This document shows, piece by piece, positions 53,029 to 61,535 of a stretch of DNA of 64,000 nt. The notes under the pieces were generated by a model. The model worked only from the letters and a program-made list of their open reading frames with translations. It searched no databases and had not been told where the DNA came from. The position numbers were made by a program, and so were the translations under genes. Position 1 is the first letter of the stretch; each line of letters opens with the position of its first letter. This DNA is from Zobellia alginiliquefaciens (GTDB lineage Bacteria > Bacteroidota > Bacteroidia > Flavobacteriales > Flavobacteriaceae), in NCBI RefSeq assembly GCF_029323795.1, contig NZ_CP119758.1, forward strand, positions 2,480,001 through 2,544,000, written 5' to 3'.

Positions 53029-54294
53029 ATGATTAGAAAAATACTTCTGTTTTCTATTATAATATTAAATGGAGTGTTTTCACAAGCGCAAGAAGGAACT
53101 GTTTTAAACGTTGAAATACAAGGAGCAAAACGTACCAAACCCACTTTTTTAAAAAACCTGGTTAGTTTAAGATCAGGAATGGTGCTGGATTCAGTTGTTT
53201 TGGAACATGATGTTGCCCGTTTACAGCGACTTCCGGCTATTTCACATGCCTATTATCAAGTTTTTACGTCAGATGCTAATGAGCACACTGTCTTCTATTC
53301 TGTAGAGGAGAACTTCACCTTAATTCCGTTTGCCAATCTTTTTTCGTCTTCCAATGATGCTTTTGCCTTTAGGCTGGGGCTACAAGAATTCAATCTTTTT
53401 GGTAGGAATATAACCTTGGGCGGCTTTTATCAATATGATGTTTTTAATTCTTATGGACTGGCCGTACGTGCTCCGCACTTGTTTAGTAGAACTACAGGTC
53501 TCTCTGTTAGTTATAACGATTTTACTACTCAAGAACCCGTTTTCTTTGATGGAACCACAGCAGACTATAGGTATAATAATACTGGGTTTGAAGTGATGGG
53601 GCTGCATGAATTCAACTTTAAAAACCGGATAGAATTAGGAGGGAGTCTCTTTACTGAAGACTACAGGTACCTGTCCGGAGCTACAAGTGCCAATGTGCCA
53701 AGAACACTGAAAGTAGATAAGCATCTATTTAAACTCATTTACAATTACGAAAACATCAAATACTATTTTTATTTTTTAGATGGATTTAGAAGTACCTTAA
53801 ATTTTCAATATGTAGGTAGTACCAGTACCAACTTGCCTGAATTCTTAATAGGGTTTAACGACTTTGTGTTTTTTAAAAGAGTAGGGGACAGGGGCAATTG
53901 GGCAAATAGGCTTCGTCTAGGGTTGGCAAGTAATGTAAACACGCCTTTTGCACCTTTTACCGTAGATAACAACCTGAACATACGAGGGGTTGGAAATACA
54001 ATTGATAGAGGAACGGGAGCTATTGTTTTTAATACGGAGTATCGTCATACCCTAATAGAGGAAGATTGGTTTGTTTTACAAAGCAATTTTTTTGTTGACG
54101 GAGGGTCATGGCGAAATCCAGGCGGTAGCTTTGATGACTTCTCTCATAAAAGCAATATCCGTATTTACCCAGGTGTGGGGCTTAGACTGATGCATAAACG
54201 CATCTTTAATGCTATCTTCAGAATAGATTATGGGTACGGAATTACCAAGGATGCCTCCAGGGGTATTGTTTTTGGGATTGGGCAGTATTTTTAA
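53029..54294 (+). CDS. Small Omp85-family outer-membrane protein with one POTRA domain
   Basis: A 421-residue protein: signal peptide (ending FSQAQ near 21), one POTRA-like domain (about 25-95, LNVEIQGAKRTKPTFLKNLV, LRSGMVLD, DVARLQRLPAI) and a 16-strand-type barrel. NIRGVGNTIDRG in the C-terminal half is the Omp85 loop-6 (R)G motif, and the chain ends GIGQYF with a terminal Phe. BamA proteins have five POTRAs and TamA three, so this is a minimal Omp85 member of unknown cargo. Its stop abuts the convergent peptide deformylase gene with no bases between. Confidence 0.82.
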   Translation: MIRKILLFSIIILNGVFSQAQEGTVLNVEIQGAKRTKPTFLKNLVSLRSGMVLDSVVLEHDVARLQRLPAISHAYYQVFTSDANEHTVFYSVEENFTLIPFANLFSSSNDAFAFRLGLQEFNLFGRNITLGGFYQYDVFNSYGLAVRAPHLFSRTTGLSVSYNDFTTQEPVFFDGTTADYRYNNTGFEVMGLHEFNFKNRIELGGSLFTEDYRYLSGATSANVPRTLKVDKHLFKLIYNYENIKYYFYFLDGFRSTLNFQYVGSTSTNLPEFLIGFNDFVFFKRVGDRGNWANRLRLGLASNVNTPFAPFTVDNNLNIRGVGNTIDRGTGAIVFNTEYRHTLIEEDWFVLQSNFFVDGGSWRNPGGSFDDFSHKSNIRIYPGVGLRLMHKRIFNAIFRIDYGYGITKDASRGIVFGIGQYF

Positions 54295-54825
54295 CTAGAC
54301 CTTCCAATAGGTGTCATACTCTTCTTGAAAGGTTAAAGTCTTCATATTCGGCATACGGTCTATCAATAAAATTCCGTTGAGGTGGTCTAATTCATGTTGT
54401 GCCACGATTGCCGAGAAGTCATCAAGCACTTTTTCAAACTTTTCTCCCTTTATGTCAAGTCCGCTTAATTTTACCTTTTTGTAACGTTTTAACCTGCCGC
54501 GTATTCCGGGTATGGAAAGACAACCTTCCCAACCTTCTACTTCTTCAGAAGACAAAGGCTCTATTTCAGGATTTATAACTGTAGTTAGGGCAAAAGACCC
54601 TTTATCTGGGTAGCGGTCGTTCTTTTTCATTTCCATGGCAAAGACTCTTTTGAGTACACCTACTTGTATGGCCGCAATTCCCGCTCCACTTTCTGCTCGC
54701 ATGGTTTCCACAAGGTCTGCTAAAAACTGCTGAAATTTGGGAGAGGTTATTTCGTCCTGTCCAACTTCTTTGGATACCTTTCTCAATAGAGGGTTCCCCA
54801 TTTTTATCACATCAAGAACAGCCAT
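54295..54825 (-). CDS. def: Peptide deformylase
   Basis: A 176-residue metallo-enzyme that removes formyl from the initiator Met. The three family motifs are present: GAGIAAIQVG (motif I; usually GxGLAAxQ), EGWEGCLSIPG (motif II Cys ligand) and QHELDHLNG (motif III HExxH). The second position of motif I is Ile instead of Leu, a mild variation. It is the first of two minus-strand genes here; a lipoprotein gene lies 10 bases upstream in the transcription sense. Confidence 0.92.
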   Translation of the reverse strand: MAVLDVIKMGNPLLRKVSKEVGQDEITSPKFQQFLADLVETMRAESGAGIAAIQVGVLKRVFAMEMKKNDRYPDKGSFALTTVINPEIEPLSSEEVEGWEGCLSIPGIRGRLKRYKKVKLSGLDIKGEKFEKVLDDFSAIVAQHELDHLNGILLIDRMPNMKTLTFQEEYDTYWKV

Positions 54826-54835
54826 ATTTTCTAAT

Positions 54836-55651
54836 TTATTGCGCTAAATTTACAACGTTCTCCGTTTCTATTTTTGAAAGTTCTTCCAATTCTCCTTTTT
54901 GAAATAAAGAAGGCAATTCTGTAAGTGGAGTACCTATTGGTGCTTTGTAATTTACATAATCTTGGAATATAATGCCGTCTACGGTCCTACGATTGTATGC
55001 ACTTCTGAAGCGTACGCCTCCATCGTTTGTTTCGTATTTATAAGCTAGGTAATCTATGGTTTTGGATTCAACATTTATCCAGTACATAAAAACATCATCA
55101 TGGTCTGTGCCACCTCCTTTTTGGTCAAAAGTAACCTCAATAGCTTTGTAGTCGGTATCTTTAATTTTTACATTTTCCACGTATTTTTTATGTACCGCTT
55201 TATCGTTTAGCTTGTGGGGTAATGTGGCAAAATAAATAACAGAATTTAAGGCTTCGGTGTATTTAGTGTTGTCTTTAGGTGATAATGTAACCGGTTGTTC
55301 ATTTAGGGTACGCAATAATTTTCCATTGTTAAGAAAGTCAATGGTTTTATCCCCGTTTTCGGTCATAGTCGTCGTATAAATATACTTGTTGCCATTGTTT
55401 TGGAATGTATAGTCCTTATCGCGAAACGTAAAACCATAATGTGCTTTGTTATATCGGCTTCCTCCATGTGCAATAATGGCCTCTAGAACTACTATTTCTG
55501 CTTCGTCAGGTTCGTCCCTTTGGATAGAGTCGTCCATGGGTTTCGTAAGTTTTGGAACCTCCTTTTCTGCAGTTTTTTCTTTTTCTTTTGATTTGCATGA
55601 GGATAATCCTAATAGTAGGGTTAGAGTGAAAAGGTAAAAAGTAACTTTCAT
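54836..55651 (-). CDS. DUF6503-like lipoprotein
   Basis: A 271-residue lipoprotein (lipobox LSSC, Cys19) with a Lys/Glu-rich linker (KSKEKEKTAEKEVPK) and a beta-rich C-terminal domain. The stretches GGSRYNKAHYGFTFRDKDYTF, YFATLPHKLNDKA, MYWINVESKTIDYLAY and GIIFQDYVNYK fit the DUF6503/LolA-like group seen widely in Flavobacteriia. No activity is established. It lies between deformylase and the glyoxalase-like gene and is spaced 8 bases from the latter. Confidence 0.78.
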   Translation of the reverse strand: MKVTFYLFTLTLLLGLSSCKSKEKEKTAEKEVPKLTKPMDDSIQRDEPDEAEIVVLEAIIAHGGSRYNKAHYGFTFRDKDYTFQNNGNKYIYTTTMTENGDKTIDFLNNGKLLRTLNEQPVTLSPKDNTKYTEALNSVIYFATLPHKLNDKAVHKKYVENVKIKDTDYKAIEVTFDQKGGGTDHDDVFMYWINVESKTIDYLAYKYETNDGGVRFRSAYNRRTVDGIIFQDYVNYKAPIGTPLTELPSLFQKGELEELSKIETENVVNLAQ

Positions 55652-55659
55652 AAATAGGT

Positions 55660-56307
55660 TTAGATTTCAACTACCCCGTTTGGGCATTGTATAATAGCTT
55701 TAATGTTAATGTTTTCATTGGGTTCTATTCGTAAATGTACGCCCAAGTTTTTAAATGTGACTTTTAATAGGTCGGGATTTGGATGTGTGCCATACAATTC
55801 AATTAATTTACATTCCATATTAGGTAAAGCGTCATGCGGATGTGTTTCCGTTTGGCTCCAATCTACCATAAAAGGTATAAGCTCTACTTCTGGGGTCGGC
55901 AGTGGAAGAATAAGCTGCCATTTTAAAAGGGAGCCATTTGCCGTATTTCTACTTCCGCCGGTGATTTTTCCCATCTCGGGGTGATATTGTTTTACTATTT
56001 CCGCATCTTTTTCAAGCTGTGCGGATTTTAGGGCCCAACGAGTTATTTGGTCTTTTTTAAGGACGTCAATTCCCATCCATCTAGGAGGGAGTATATTTTT
56101 ATTGTCATCATCGGCCGCTAGAAGCTCAAGATAAGTGCCGTTATCCAAATTTATAAGTGCATTTTTAGTGCCTTGGGTGGCGTGGTATCCTCCAAAAATT
56201 GCCTTAACCCCAAGTTTCTTTTCTAAAGTTAAGGTGGCATCCTCTAAATCTAGTACCGTATAAACGATGTGGTCCAATGACCTAGGTTTAATATGTATCG
56301 ATTTCAT
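55660..56307 (-). CDS. Glyoxalase-like (VOC) domain protein
   Basis: A 215-residue protein of the glyoxalase_3/VOC type. The start at 56307 (MKSIHIKPRSLDHIVYTV) is chosen because the first VOC strand follows at once; the longer frame from 56424 would run through the promoter of the divergent SDR gene. SLDHIVYTV, KKLGVKAIFGGYHATQGTKNALI and TYLELLAAD form the first babab unit, and GSLLKWQLILPLP the second. Family members bind metals for dioxygenase, lyase or epimerase reactions; the substrate here is unknown. Confidence 0.82.
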   Translation of the reverse strand: MKSIHIKPRSLDHIVYTVLDLEDATLTLEKKLGVKAIFGGYHATQGTKNALINLDNGTYLELLAADDDNKNILPPRWMGIDVLKKDQITRWALKSAQLEKDAEIVKQYHPEMGKITGGSRNTANGSLLKWQLILPLPTPEVELIPFMVDWSQTETHPHDALPNMECKLIELYGTHPNPDLLKVTFKNLGVHLRIEPNENINIKAIIQCPNGVVEI

Positions 56308-56407
56308 ATATCCTAAAGGTATTTGAAAAGTAGGAAGTTTGATTATCTGTTTCTCAAAATTACCATGGATTCTCCTTATAGTGCCGTTCTCGGCTATAGA
56401 AGCAAAA

Positions 56408-56415
56408 TACCTTTG
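56408..56415 (+). promoter_or_regulatory. -7 promoter box (TACCTTTG) before the SDR gene
   Basis: Exact TAnnTTTG match, with transcription expected from about 56421 and the ATG at 56445. It also argues against the long upstream reading of the divergent VOC gene. Confidence 0.65.
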
Positions 56416-56444
56416 TCCCATCAATAATTATAAAAGAATTGACT

Positions 56445-57191
56445 ATGAAACGAGCATTGATTATAGGAGGTAGTAGTGGAATTGGAAAAGCAACGGCACA
56501 AAACCTTTTAAATGAAGGTCTAGAAGTACATGTGGTTGGTACTAATCCTGAAAAACTTGAAACTTTTAAAGAAGAAGCTACAGGAAATTTGGTTACCCAT
56601 AAGGTTGATATTACCAGTGCGAACGAATTGGACGGCTTAAATGCGGAAATAAGTGGTTGGGATAATTTGGATTACTTAGTGAATGCTTCAGGTATTTTTG
56701 GTCCCAAACCATTTTTAGACCATACTGTGGCGGATTATGATTCGTATATGGATTTGAATAGAGGGTTCTACTTTATTACTCAATCCGCAGCTAAAAAAAT
56801 GGCCGCTACAGGTGGTGGGTCTATTGTAAACGTAGGTTCTATGTGGGCCAAACAAGCGGTGAAAGCAACTCCTTCAACGGCATATTCCATGCAAAAGGCA
56901 GGTTTACATTCGCTTACACAGCATTTGGCCATGGAGTTGGCAGATGCTAAAATCCGTGTAAATGCGGTATCTCCAGCGGTAGTTCAAACACCGGTTTATG
57001 ATAGTGTTTTTGGAGGGAAAGAAGAGGCCAATGAGGCTTTGCAAGGTTTTCATGGTTTTCACCCCATTGGGCGATATGGAAAACCAGAAGATGTTGCCAA
57101 TACCATTTCCTTTTTACTTTCGGATAAAGCTTCATGGGTAACAGGTGCTATTTGGGATACAGATGGTGGTGTAATGTCCGGAAGAAACTAA
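56445..57191 (+). CDS. Short-chain dehydrogenase/reductase (SDR)
   Basis: A 248-residue NAD(P)-dependent oxidoreductase. The ATG at 56445 is preferred to the TTG at 56439. [15 protein letters not shown] is the cofactor-binding TGxxxGIG-type motif, NASGIFGP the structural NAG-like segment, and the catalytic triad is Ser in NVGSMW with YSMQK (Tyr/Lys). [10 protein letters not shown] closes the classical SDR fold. The substrate is unknown. It starts a set that continues with an AhpD-like protein, an FAD amine oxidase-like protein and an AraC regulator. Confidence 0.93.
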   Translation: MKRALIIGGSSGIGKATAQNLLNEGLEVHVVGTNPEKLETFKEEATGNLVTHKVDITSANELDGLNAEISGWDNLDYLVNASGIFGPKPFLDHTVADYDSYMDLNRGFYFITQSAAKKMAATGGGSIVNVGSMWAKQAVKATPSTAYSMQKAGLHSLTQHLAMELADAKIRVNAVSPAVVQTPVYDSVFGGKEEANEALQGFHGFHPIGRYGKPEDVANTISFLLSDKASWVTGAIWDTDGGVMSGRN

Positions 57192-57291
57192 ATACAAATA
57201 ATAAATGTGGGAAGATGGAGGCAATTTGTTGTCTGACAAGTAAGTATATGAATTGCTCCATTTTTCTTCACATATAAAAACTAGCGAAGTT

Positions 57292-57594
57292 ATGTACGAT
57301 ATGAAGAATCTAGAGCATTTAAAAACTCTAGGAAAAGAATCAGAAAAGACAATGAAGGCTTTTTGGGCTTTTGATCAAGCGGCTTTGGCAGATGGCGCTA
57401 TACCAAAAAAGTATAAAGAATTAATGGCAATTGCTGTAGCTTTGACCACACAATGTCCTTATTGTCTTGAAATACACAAAGATGCGGCAATAGCAGCTGG
57501 AGCCACACAAGAGGAGCTGGCGGAAGTAACCATGATTTCTGCAGCATTAAGAGCGGGAGCAGCAGTAGTACACGGAACACATTTAATGAAATAA
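57292..57594 (+). CDS. Carboxymuconolactone decarboxylase/AhpD-like protein
   Basis: A 100-residue all-helical protein. The start at 57292 (MYDMKNLEHL) is preferred to the upstream frame at 57253. The redox/catalytic motif CPYCLEIHKDAA (Cys-x2-Cys with His four residues on) is that of AhpD-like peroxidase partners and alkylhydroperoxidases. GATQEELAEVTMIS completes the signature. It probably forms a small oligomer in the cytoplasm and may act as a thiol-based reductase. The amine-oxidase-like gene begins three bases after its stop. Confidence 0.9.
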   Translation: MYDMKNLEHLKTLGKESEKTMKAFWAFDQAALADGAIPKKYKELMAIAVALTTQCPYCLEIHKDAAIAAGATQEELAEVTMISAALRAGAAVVHGTHLMK

Positions 57595-57596
57595 GT

Positions 57597-58634
57597 TTGA
57601 AAGGGAATTTTTCTAAATATATTATCGTAGGTGCAGGGCTTTCGGGTCTTACATATGCATATAAGTTATTTAATAAAGGTGAAACCAGTTTTACGGTTCT
57701 TGAATCTCGAGACCGTATTGGAGGGCGAATCGTAACCCGAGACAGGATTGATTATGGGGCTACGTGGTTCCAGACGCACCATCAAGAAGTTATAGCACTT
57801 TTAGATGAGCTTGGTGTTGAGAAATACCATCAATATAATAAAGGGAAGAGTATATTGGTCTATAGTACCATGGCGCCCGAACATTATTTTGAGAATGACC
57901 CAAATACACCATCTGCCTACCGTATTAAAGGAAATTCACAAGCTTTGATTCAAGCATTGGCTAAACCTGTATTGGACAAAATACAGGTCAGTACCAAAGT
58001 TTTGAGCGTTACAGAAACAGAAGATGGAGTACGGGTAGAAACCGATAAAGGTATATTTTATGGCGAGAAGGTTATTGTTACCGTTCCACCAAAAATTGCT
58101 ACCCGTATTTCTTTTTCTCCTGAATTACCAGTTGAGGTTGGAGCGGTGATGGGTAAGACCCACACTTGGATGAGCAATGCCATAAAAGTAGGGTTAACGT
58201 TTAAGGAGCCATTTTGGCGAAATAAGGATTTTTCAGGAATGGTCATTGGTCAAGTAGGTGCGGTTACTGAACTTTATGACCATAATGACGCCGAAAACGA
58301 GCATTATGCTTTGATGGGTTTTGTAAACGAAGGACTTCGCGATACATCGGCCGAGAATAGAAAACAACGCATTTTGGATTATCTGACCAAATATCTGGGA
58401 ACTGAAACCTTAGATTACCTTACCTATGAAGAAAAAGATTGGTCTCAAGATTGGCATACCTCATGTGAAAGTATCAAATCTGTTTATATGAGTCCGTCCT
58501 ATGGAAACCCCGTTTTTGACAGAAATTATATGAACGGTAAATTGCGGTTTTCGGGAGCCGAAACTTCACCTGTTCATGGCGGATATATGGACGGTGCCAT
58601 TTATAGCGGAATTCAAACGGTGGAAAAATTATAA
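57597..58634 (+). CDS. FAD-dependent amine oxidase/protoporphyrinogen oxidase-like protein
   Basis: A 345-residue flavoprotein. The start is a TTG at 57597; no ATG occurs before the FAD motif and the previous gene ends three bases earlier, so TTG is forced. YIIVGAGLSGLTYAYKLF is the Rossmann site, LESRDRIGGRI the following RxGGR-type motif, and RFSGAETSPVHGGYMDGAI the C-terminal FAD-binding segment of the flavin amine oxidase family. At 345 residues it is shorter than most (430-500). The substrate is unknown. Confidence 0.88.
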   Translation: MKGNFSKYIIVGAGLSGLTYAYKLFNKGETSFTVLESRDRIGGRIVTRDRIDYGATWFQTHHQEVIALLDELGVEKYHQYNKGKSILVYSTMAPEHYFENDPNTPSAYRIKGNSQALIQALAKPVLDKIQVSTKVLSVTETEDGVRVETDKGIFYGEKVIVTVPPKIATRISFSPELPVEVGAVMGKTHTWMSNAIKVGLTFKEPFWRNKDFSGMVIGQVGAVTELYDHNDAENEHYALMGFVNEGLRDTSAENRKQRILDYLTKYLGTETLDYLTYEEKDWSQDWHTSCESIKSVYMSPSYGNPVFDRNYMNGKLRFSGAETSPVHGGYMDGAIYSGIQTVEKL

Positions 58635-58681
58635 ATCGGGACGTTAGTGATGCATTTTTTTTCCGACGAATAGATCATAAC

Positions 58682-58693
58682 CGTTTATAAACG
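58682..58693. promoter_or_regulatory. Perfect 12-bp palindrome before the araC-type gene
   Basis: CGTTTATAAACG reads the same on both strands and ends six bases before the regulator ATG at 58700. It overlaps where a ribosome or promoter would sit, so autorepression is possible; no other evidence. Confidence 0.35.
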
Positions 58694-58699
58694 AATTGA

Positions 58700-59581
58700 A
58701 TGCGGCATTCAAAAAATAAAATTGAACAGTACCATTTGCATAAAATGCATCCTGGAAAGCTTCAATTTGAACTATATGACTTACATACGTATAGAAAAAA
58801 AAGTGGCAATTTGGCTGCTGTGCCCCACTCACATAGTTATTATCAAATTATATGGTTTTTTAAAGAAGGGGGAACACACACCGTAGATTTTAAAAAGTAT
58901 GATATAAGAAAGAATACGGTACTATTTGTCACTAGAGACCAAGTGCATGCTTTTGATGACAATGAAGATGTTCAAGGTTGGCTTATTCATTTTAACGAAA
59001 GTTTTTTTAAGCACACCGATGTAGATATGTTTTTGAAGTTCAACATTTTTCATATGTTGGATAAGCCTTGTTATACTATTGAAGAGGGAGTTTTAAACGT
59101 TGCATCAACATATATAACTCTAATTCAAAATGAATTGGAACAACGGGATAGGTTTGGATATGAAGATATTATCCGTTTTTTATTGAAGTCCTTTTTAATT
59201 CAATTGGAACGTATACATCATGAAAATGATAGTAGGCCCATTCAACTTAATAGTCTGTACGAAAGACAGTTTTTTGACTTTAAAGAACTTATAGAGGTGC
59301 ATTTTAAGGAAGGGTTGTCTGTAAACGAGTATGCTAGTTTGTTACATATTTCTTCCAAAACATTAGTTACCCTTACCAATACTGTTGTGGGCAAGTCGCC
59401 TTCTCAGGTTATTGCAGAGCGCACCATTTTAGAGGCCAAACGCCTAGTACGGTTTACGGGACTTCAGATTAATGAAATTGCTTTCCGATTGGGGTTTGAA
59501 GATGCATCGTATTTTGTAAAATACTTTAAAAGGCACCTAGGTAAATCTCCCAAAAGTTATCGACAAAGTCAATTTACTTGA
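58700..59581 (+). CDS. AraC-family transcriptional regulator
   Basis: A 293-residue regulator. The N-terminal cupin-like sensor domain (about 20-150; HSHSYYQIIWFF, RDQVHAFDD) precedes a C-terminal double helix-turn-helix of the AraC type (about 195-290; LSVNEYASLLHISSKTLVTL, then LQINEIAFRLGFEDASYFVKYFKRHLGKSPKSYR). The last motif is the AraC signature. It follows the SDR/AhpD/amine-oxidase set on the same strand and is its likely regulator. The ligand is unknown. Confidence 0.93.
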   Translation: MRHSKNKIEQYHLHKMHPGKLQFELYDLHTYRKKSGNLAAVPHSHSYYQIIWFFKEGGTHTVDFKKYDIRKNTVLFVTRDQVHAFDDNEDVQGWLIHFNESFFKHTDVDMFLKFNIFHMLDKPCYTIEEGVLNVASTYITLIQNELEQRDRFGYEDIIRFLLKSFLIQLERIHHENDSRPIQLNSLYERQFFDFKELIEVHFKEGLSVNEYASLLHISSKTLVTLTNTVVGKSPSQVIAERTILEAKRLVRFTGLQINEIAFRLGFEDASYFVKYFKRHLGKSPKSYRQSQFT

Positions 59582-59662
59582 TTAATTGGTTAAAAAATAG
59601 ACTGTTGAAGAAATCGTTAACTAAATTCTTCTAGGTCTTGTTATTTTATCTTTTTCGTTCTT

Positions 59663-59670
59663 TAATTTTG
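59663..59670 (+). promoter_or_regulatory. -7 promoter box (TAATTTTG) before the amidase gene
   Basis: Exact TAnnTTTG match, with a TTG 22 bases upstream that could be the -33 element. The expected start near 59676 leaves a leader of about 85 bases before the ATG at 59761. The rest of the 179-base spacer shows no ORF. Confidence 0.55.
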
Positions 59671-59760
59671 TTTCACATAGTTTTTAGGCATTGTTTTTGA
59701 TTTTCTGGGATTAGTAGGTTCTACTAAGCAGATGTTCATTTGGTTTTGATACAGTTTTTA

Positions 59761-60834
59761 ATGAAGTACATTTTTTCTTATCGTTTTAGGGCAGTTGGTC
59801 TTTTGGTCGTTGCCATTGGTTTCACTATGTCGGCTTTTTCTCAAGATACGATTCATACGGTAGTTGCCGAAAGGGGAGATGGTATACTTTCACTATTGAG
59901 AAAACAAGGAGTTGATCCATATGATCATTATGATGATTTTATATCCATGAATATTGAAAATCTACGGGACGGTGTTCATTTGTATGCGGGGCGGACCTAT
60001 AAAATTCCGAATGCAGATATTGATACGGTTGAAGTTGTAGATTCCATTCAGAGAAAGACCAAGGAGATTAAAAAAATTGAAGGGAAGCGTTATGCTATTT
60101 TTGGAAAAGACCACGAAACCGTTATACCAAATAGTGAGAAGCTGAAGGATGCTGTCTATTACCTGGTTTCCGGTCATGGAGGTCCGGACCCTGGGGCAAT
60201 GGCAACCTACGGAGGGAAATCAATCGCCGAAGATGAGTACGCTTACGATATTACATTGCGTCTTGCCAAAGAGTTATTGTCTCATGGCGCTACGGTTTAC
60301 ATTATAATAAGAGATGAAAATGACGGGATTAGGGATGAGCGTATTTTGGAGATAGACCATGATGAGGTTGCTTATCCTAATAAGAGAATTCCATTAAATC
60401 AGGTGGCGCGCTTAAAGCAACGTGTGGATATCGTAAACAATTTGCATAGAAAAAATAGAGGGAAGTATCAACGATTAATAGTTACCCATATTGATAGTCG
60501 TAGTGTGGGGCAGAATATTGATGTGTTTTTCTATCACCATGAAAAGAGCAAGAACGGTAAAAAGTTGGCCGAGAGCATACATAAGACCTTTCAACTAAAA
60601 TATAAACAATATCAGCCTAACCGCACTTATTCCGGAACTTTTGAAGATAGGACCTCTTTGTATTTGGTAAAAAAGACGCATCCGGCTATGACTTTTATTG
60701 AAGTTGGGAATATACGGAACAAGAAAGACCAAAGACGTATTCTTGAGCCCGAAAACCGACAAGCATTGGCAAAATGGATAAGCGAAGGCGTTTTGCTAGA
60801 TTTTGAACTGGGTGAAATAGGCCCAATTCGCTAA
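59761..60834 (+). CDS. N-acetylmuramoyl-L-alanine amidase (Amidase_3 type)
   Basis: A 357-residue exported enzyme that cleaves the amide between muramic acid and the peptide stem. The ATG at 59761 (MKYIFSYRFRAVG) gives a signal peptide ending in SAFSQ; an upstream TTG at 59740 is less likely. A LysM-like segment (about 35-85) precedes the zinc amidase domain: GHGGPDPGAMA (His139), Glu157 in SIAEDEYAYDI, THIDS (His243) and FIEVGNIRN (Glu314). An insertion between the second and third ligands is longer than in AmiC. It converges on the next gene with four overlapping bases (CTAA). Confidence 0.88.
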   Translation: MKYIFSYRFRAVGLLVVAIGFTMSAFSQDTIHTVVAERGDGILSLLRKQGVDPYDHYDDFISMNIENLRDGVHLYAGRTYKIPNADIDTVEVVDSIQRKTKEIKKIEGKRYAIFGKDHETVIPNSEKLKDAVYYLVSGHGGPDPGAMATYGGKSIAEDEYAYDITLRLAKELLSHGATVYIIIRDENDGIRDERILEIDHDEVAYPNKRIPLNQVARLKQRVDIVNNLHRKNRGKYQRLIVTHIDSRSVGQNIDVFFYHHEKSKNGKKLAESIHKTFQLKYKQYQPNRTYSGTFEDRTSLYLVKKTHPAMTFIEVGNIRNKKDQRRILEPENRQALAKWISEGVLLDFELGEIGPIR

Positions 60835-61535
60835 ACCGAAATTTTCCGTTTGTAGTAGTCGTATAATTGTTCCGGTCCCGCACCCAAATAATTCTTAAGG
60901 TGCATCATTCCAAAATGGTATTGTAAGGTTACCATACCGCGTTCTTCATACCTTCTAGCGGAAGTTTTTACGTGCCGAGGCAAGATTTTAAAAACGGTGC
61001 TTTTGTAAAGCCTGCTTATAAATTCGTTATCCTCGTAGACTACATAGTCTTCATTAAAACCGCCTGAGCTTTTAAAAAGTTGCTTGGTAATAAATAAAGA
61101 CTGGTCCCCACCGCGACACAGTTTATGGTTGACTCTTGTAAACCACGCAAAAAAGCTTAGAAAATTACTGTTGCTATCAAATTTCATCTGAAAACAGCCC
61201 GTTTGGTAACCGCTTTCTACCGCATCTATAATAGACTGATCAAAATCTCTAGGAGGTAAGGTGTCCGCATGCAGAAAATAGAGGATGGAGCCTTTTGCTT
61301 GTTGCGCTCCATAGTTCAATTGTTTGGCCCTGCCTTTGTAGGAGTGAATAACCTTTGCCCCGGATTGTTCGGCAATTGACACGGTATGGTCTGTACTCCC
61401 GCCATCAACAACCAATATTTCATTGATATTTGTAGGGGAGCTGTTCGCGGTTAAGTAATTGATTATTTTAGCAATACCATTTGCTTCGTTCAATACCGGA
61501 ATTACTATGCTTATTTGGAGTTTATTTTTTTTCAT
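60831..61535 (-). CDS. TIGR04283-type glycosyltransferase (arsenosugar-cluster GT2)
   Basis: A 234-residue soluble GT2 enzyme. ISIVIPVLNEANGIAKII opens the fold, followed by VVDGGSTDHTVSIAEQ and LYFLHADTLPPRDFD. HADT takes the place of DxD, as in the TIGR04283 group named for arsenosugar/rSAM-selenodomain clusters. The C-terminus (GGDQSLFITKQLF, YEDNEFISRLY) also fits. It overlaps the DUF547 gene by 14 bases. Its exact acceptor is not known from sequence. Confidence 0.85.
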   Translation of the reverse strand: MKKNKLQISIVIPVLNEANGIAKIINYLTANSSPTNINEILVVDGGSTDHTVSIAEQSGAKVIHSYKGRAKQLNYGAQQAKGSILYFLHADTLPPRDFDQSIIDAVESGYQTGCFQMKFDSNSNFLSFFAWFTRVNHKLCRGGDQSLFITKQLFKSSGGFNEDYVVYEDNEFISRLYKSTVFKILPRHVKTSARRYEERGMVTLQYHFGMMHLKNYLGAGPEQLYDYYKRKISV

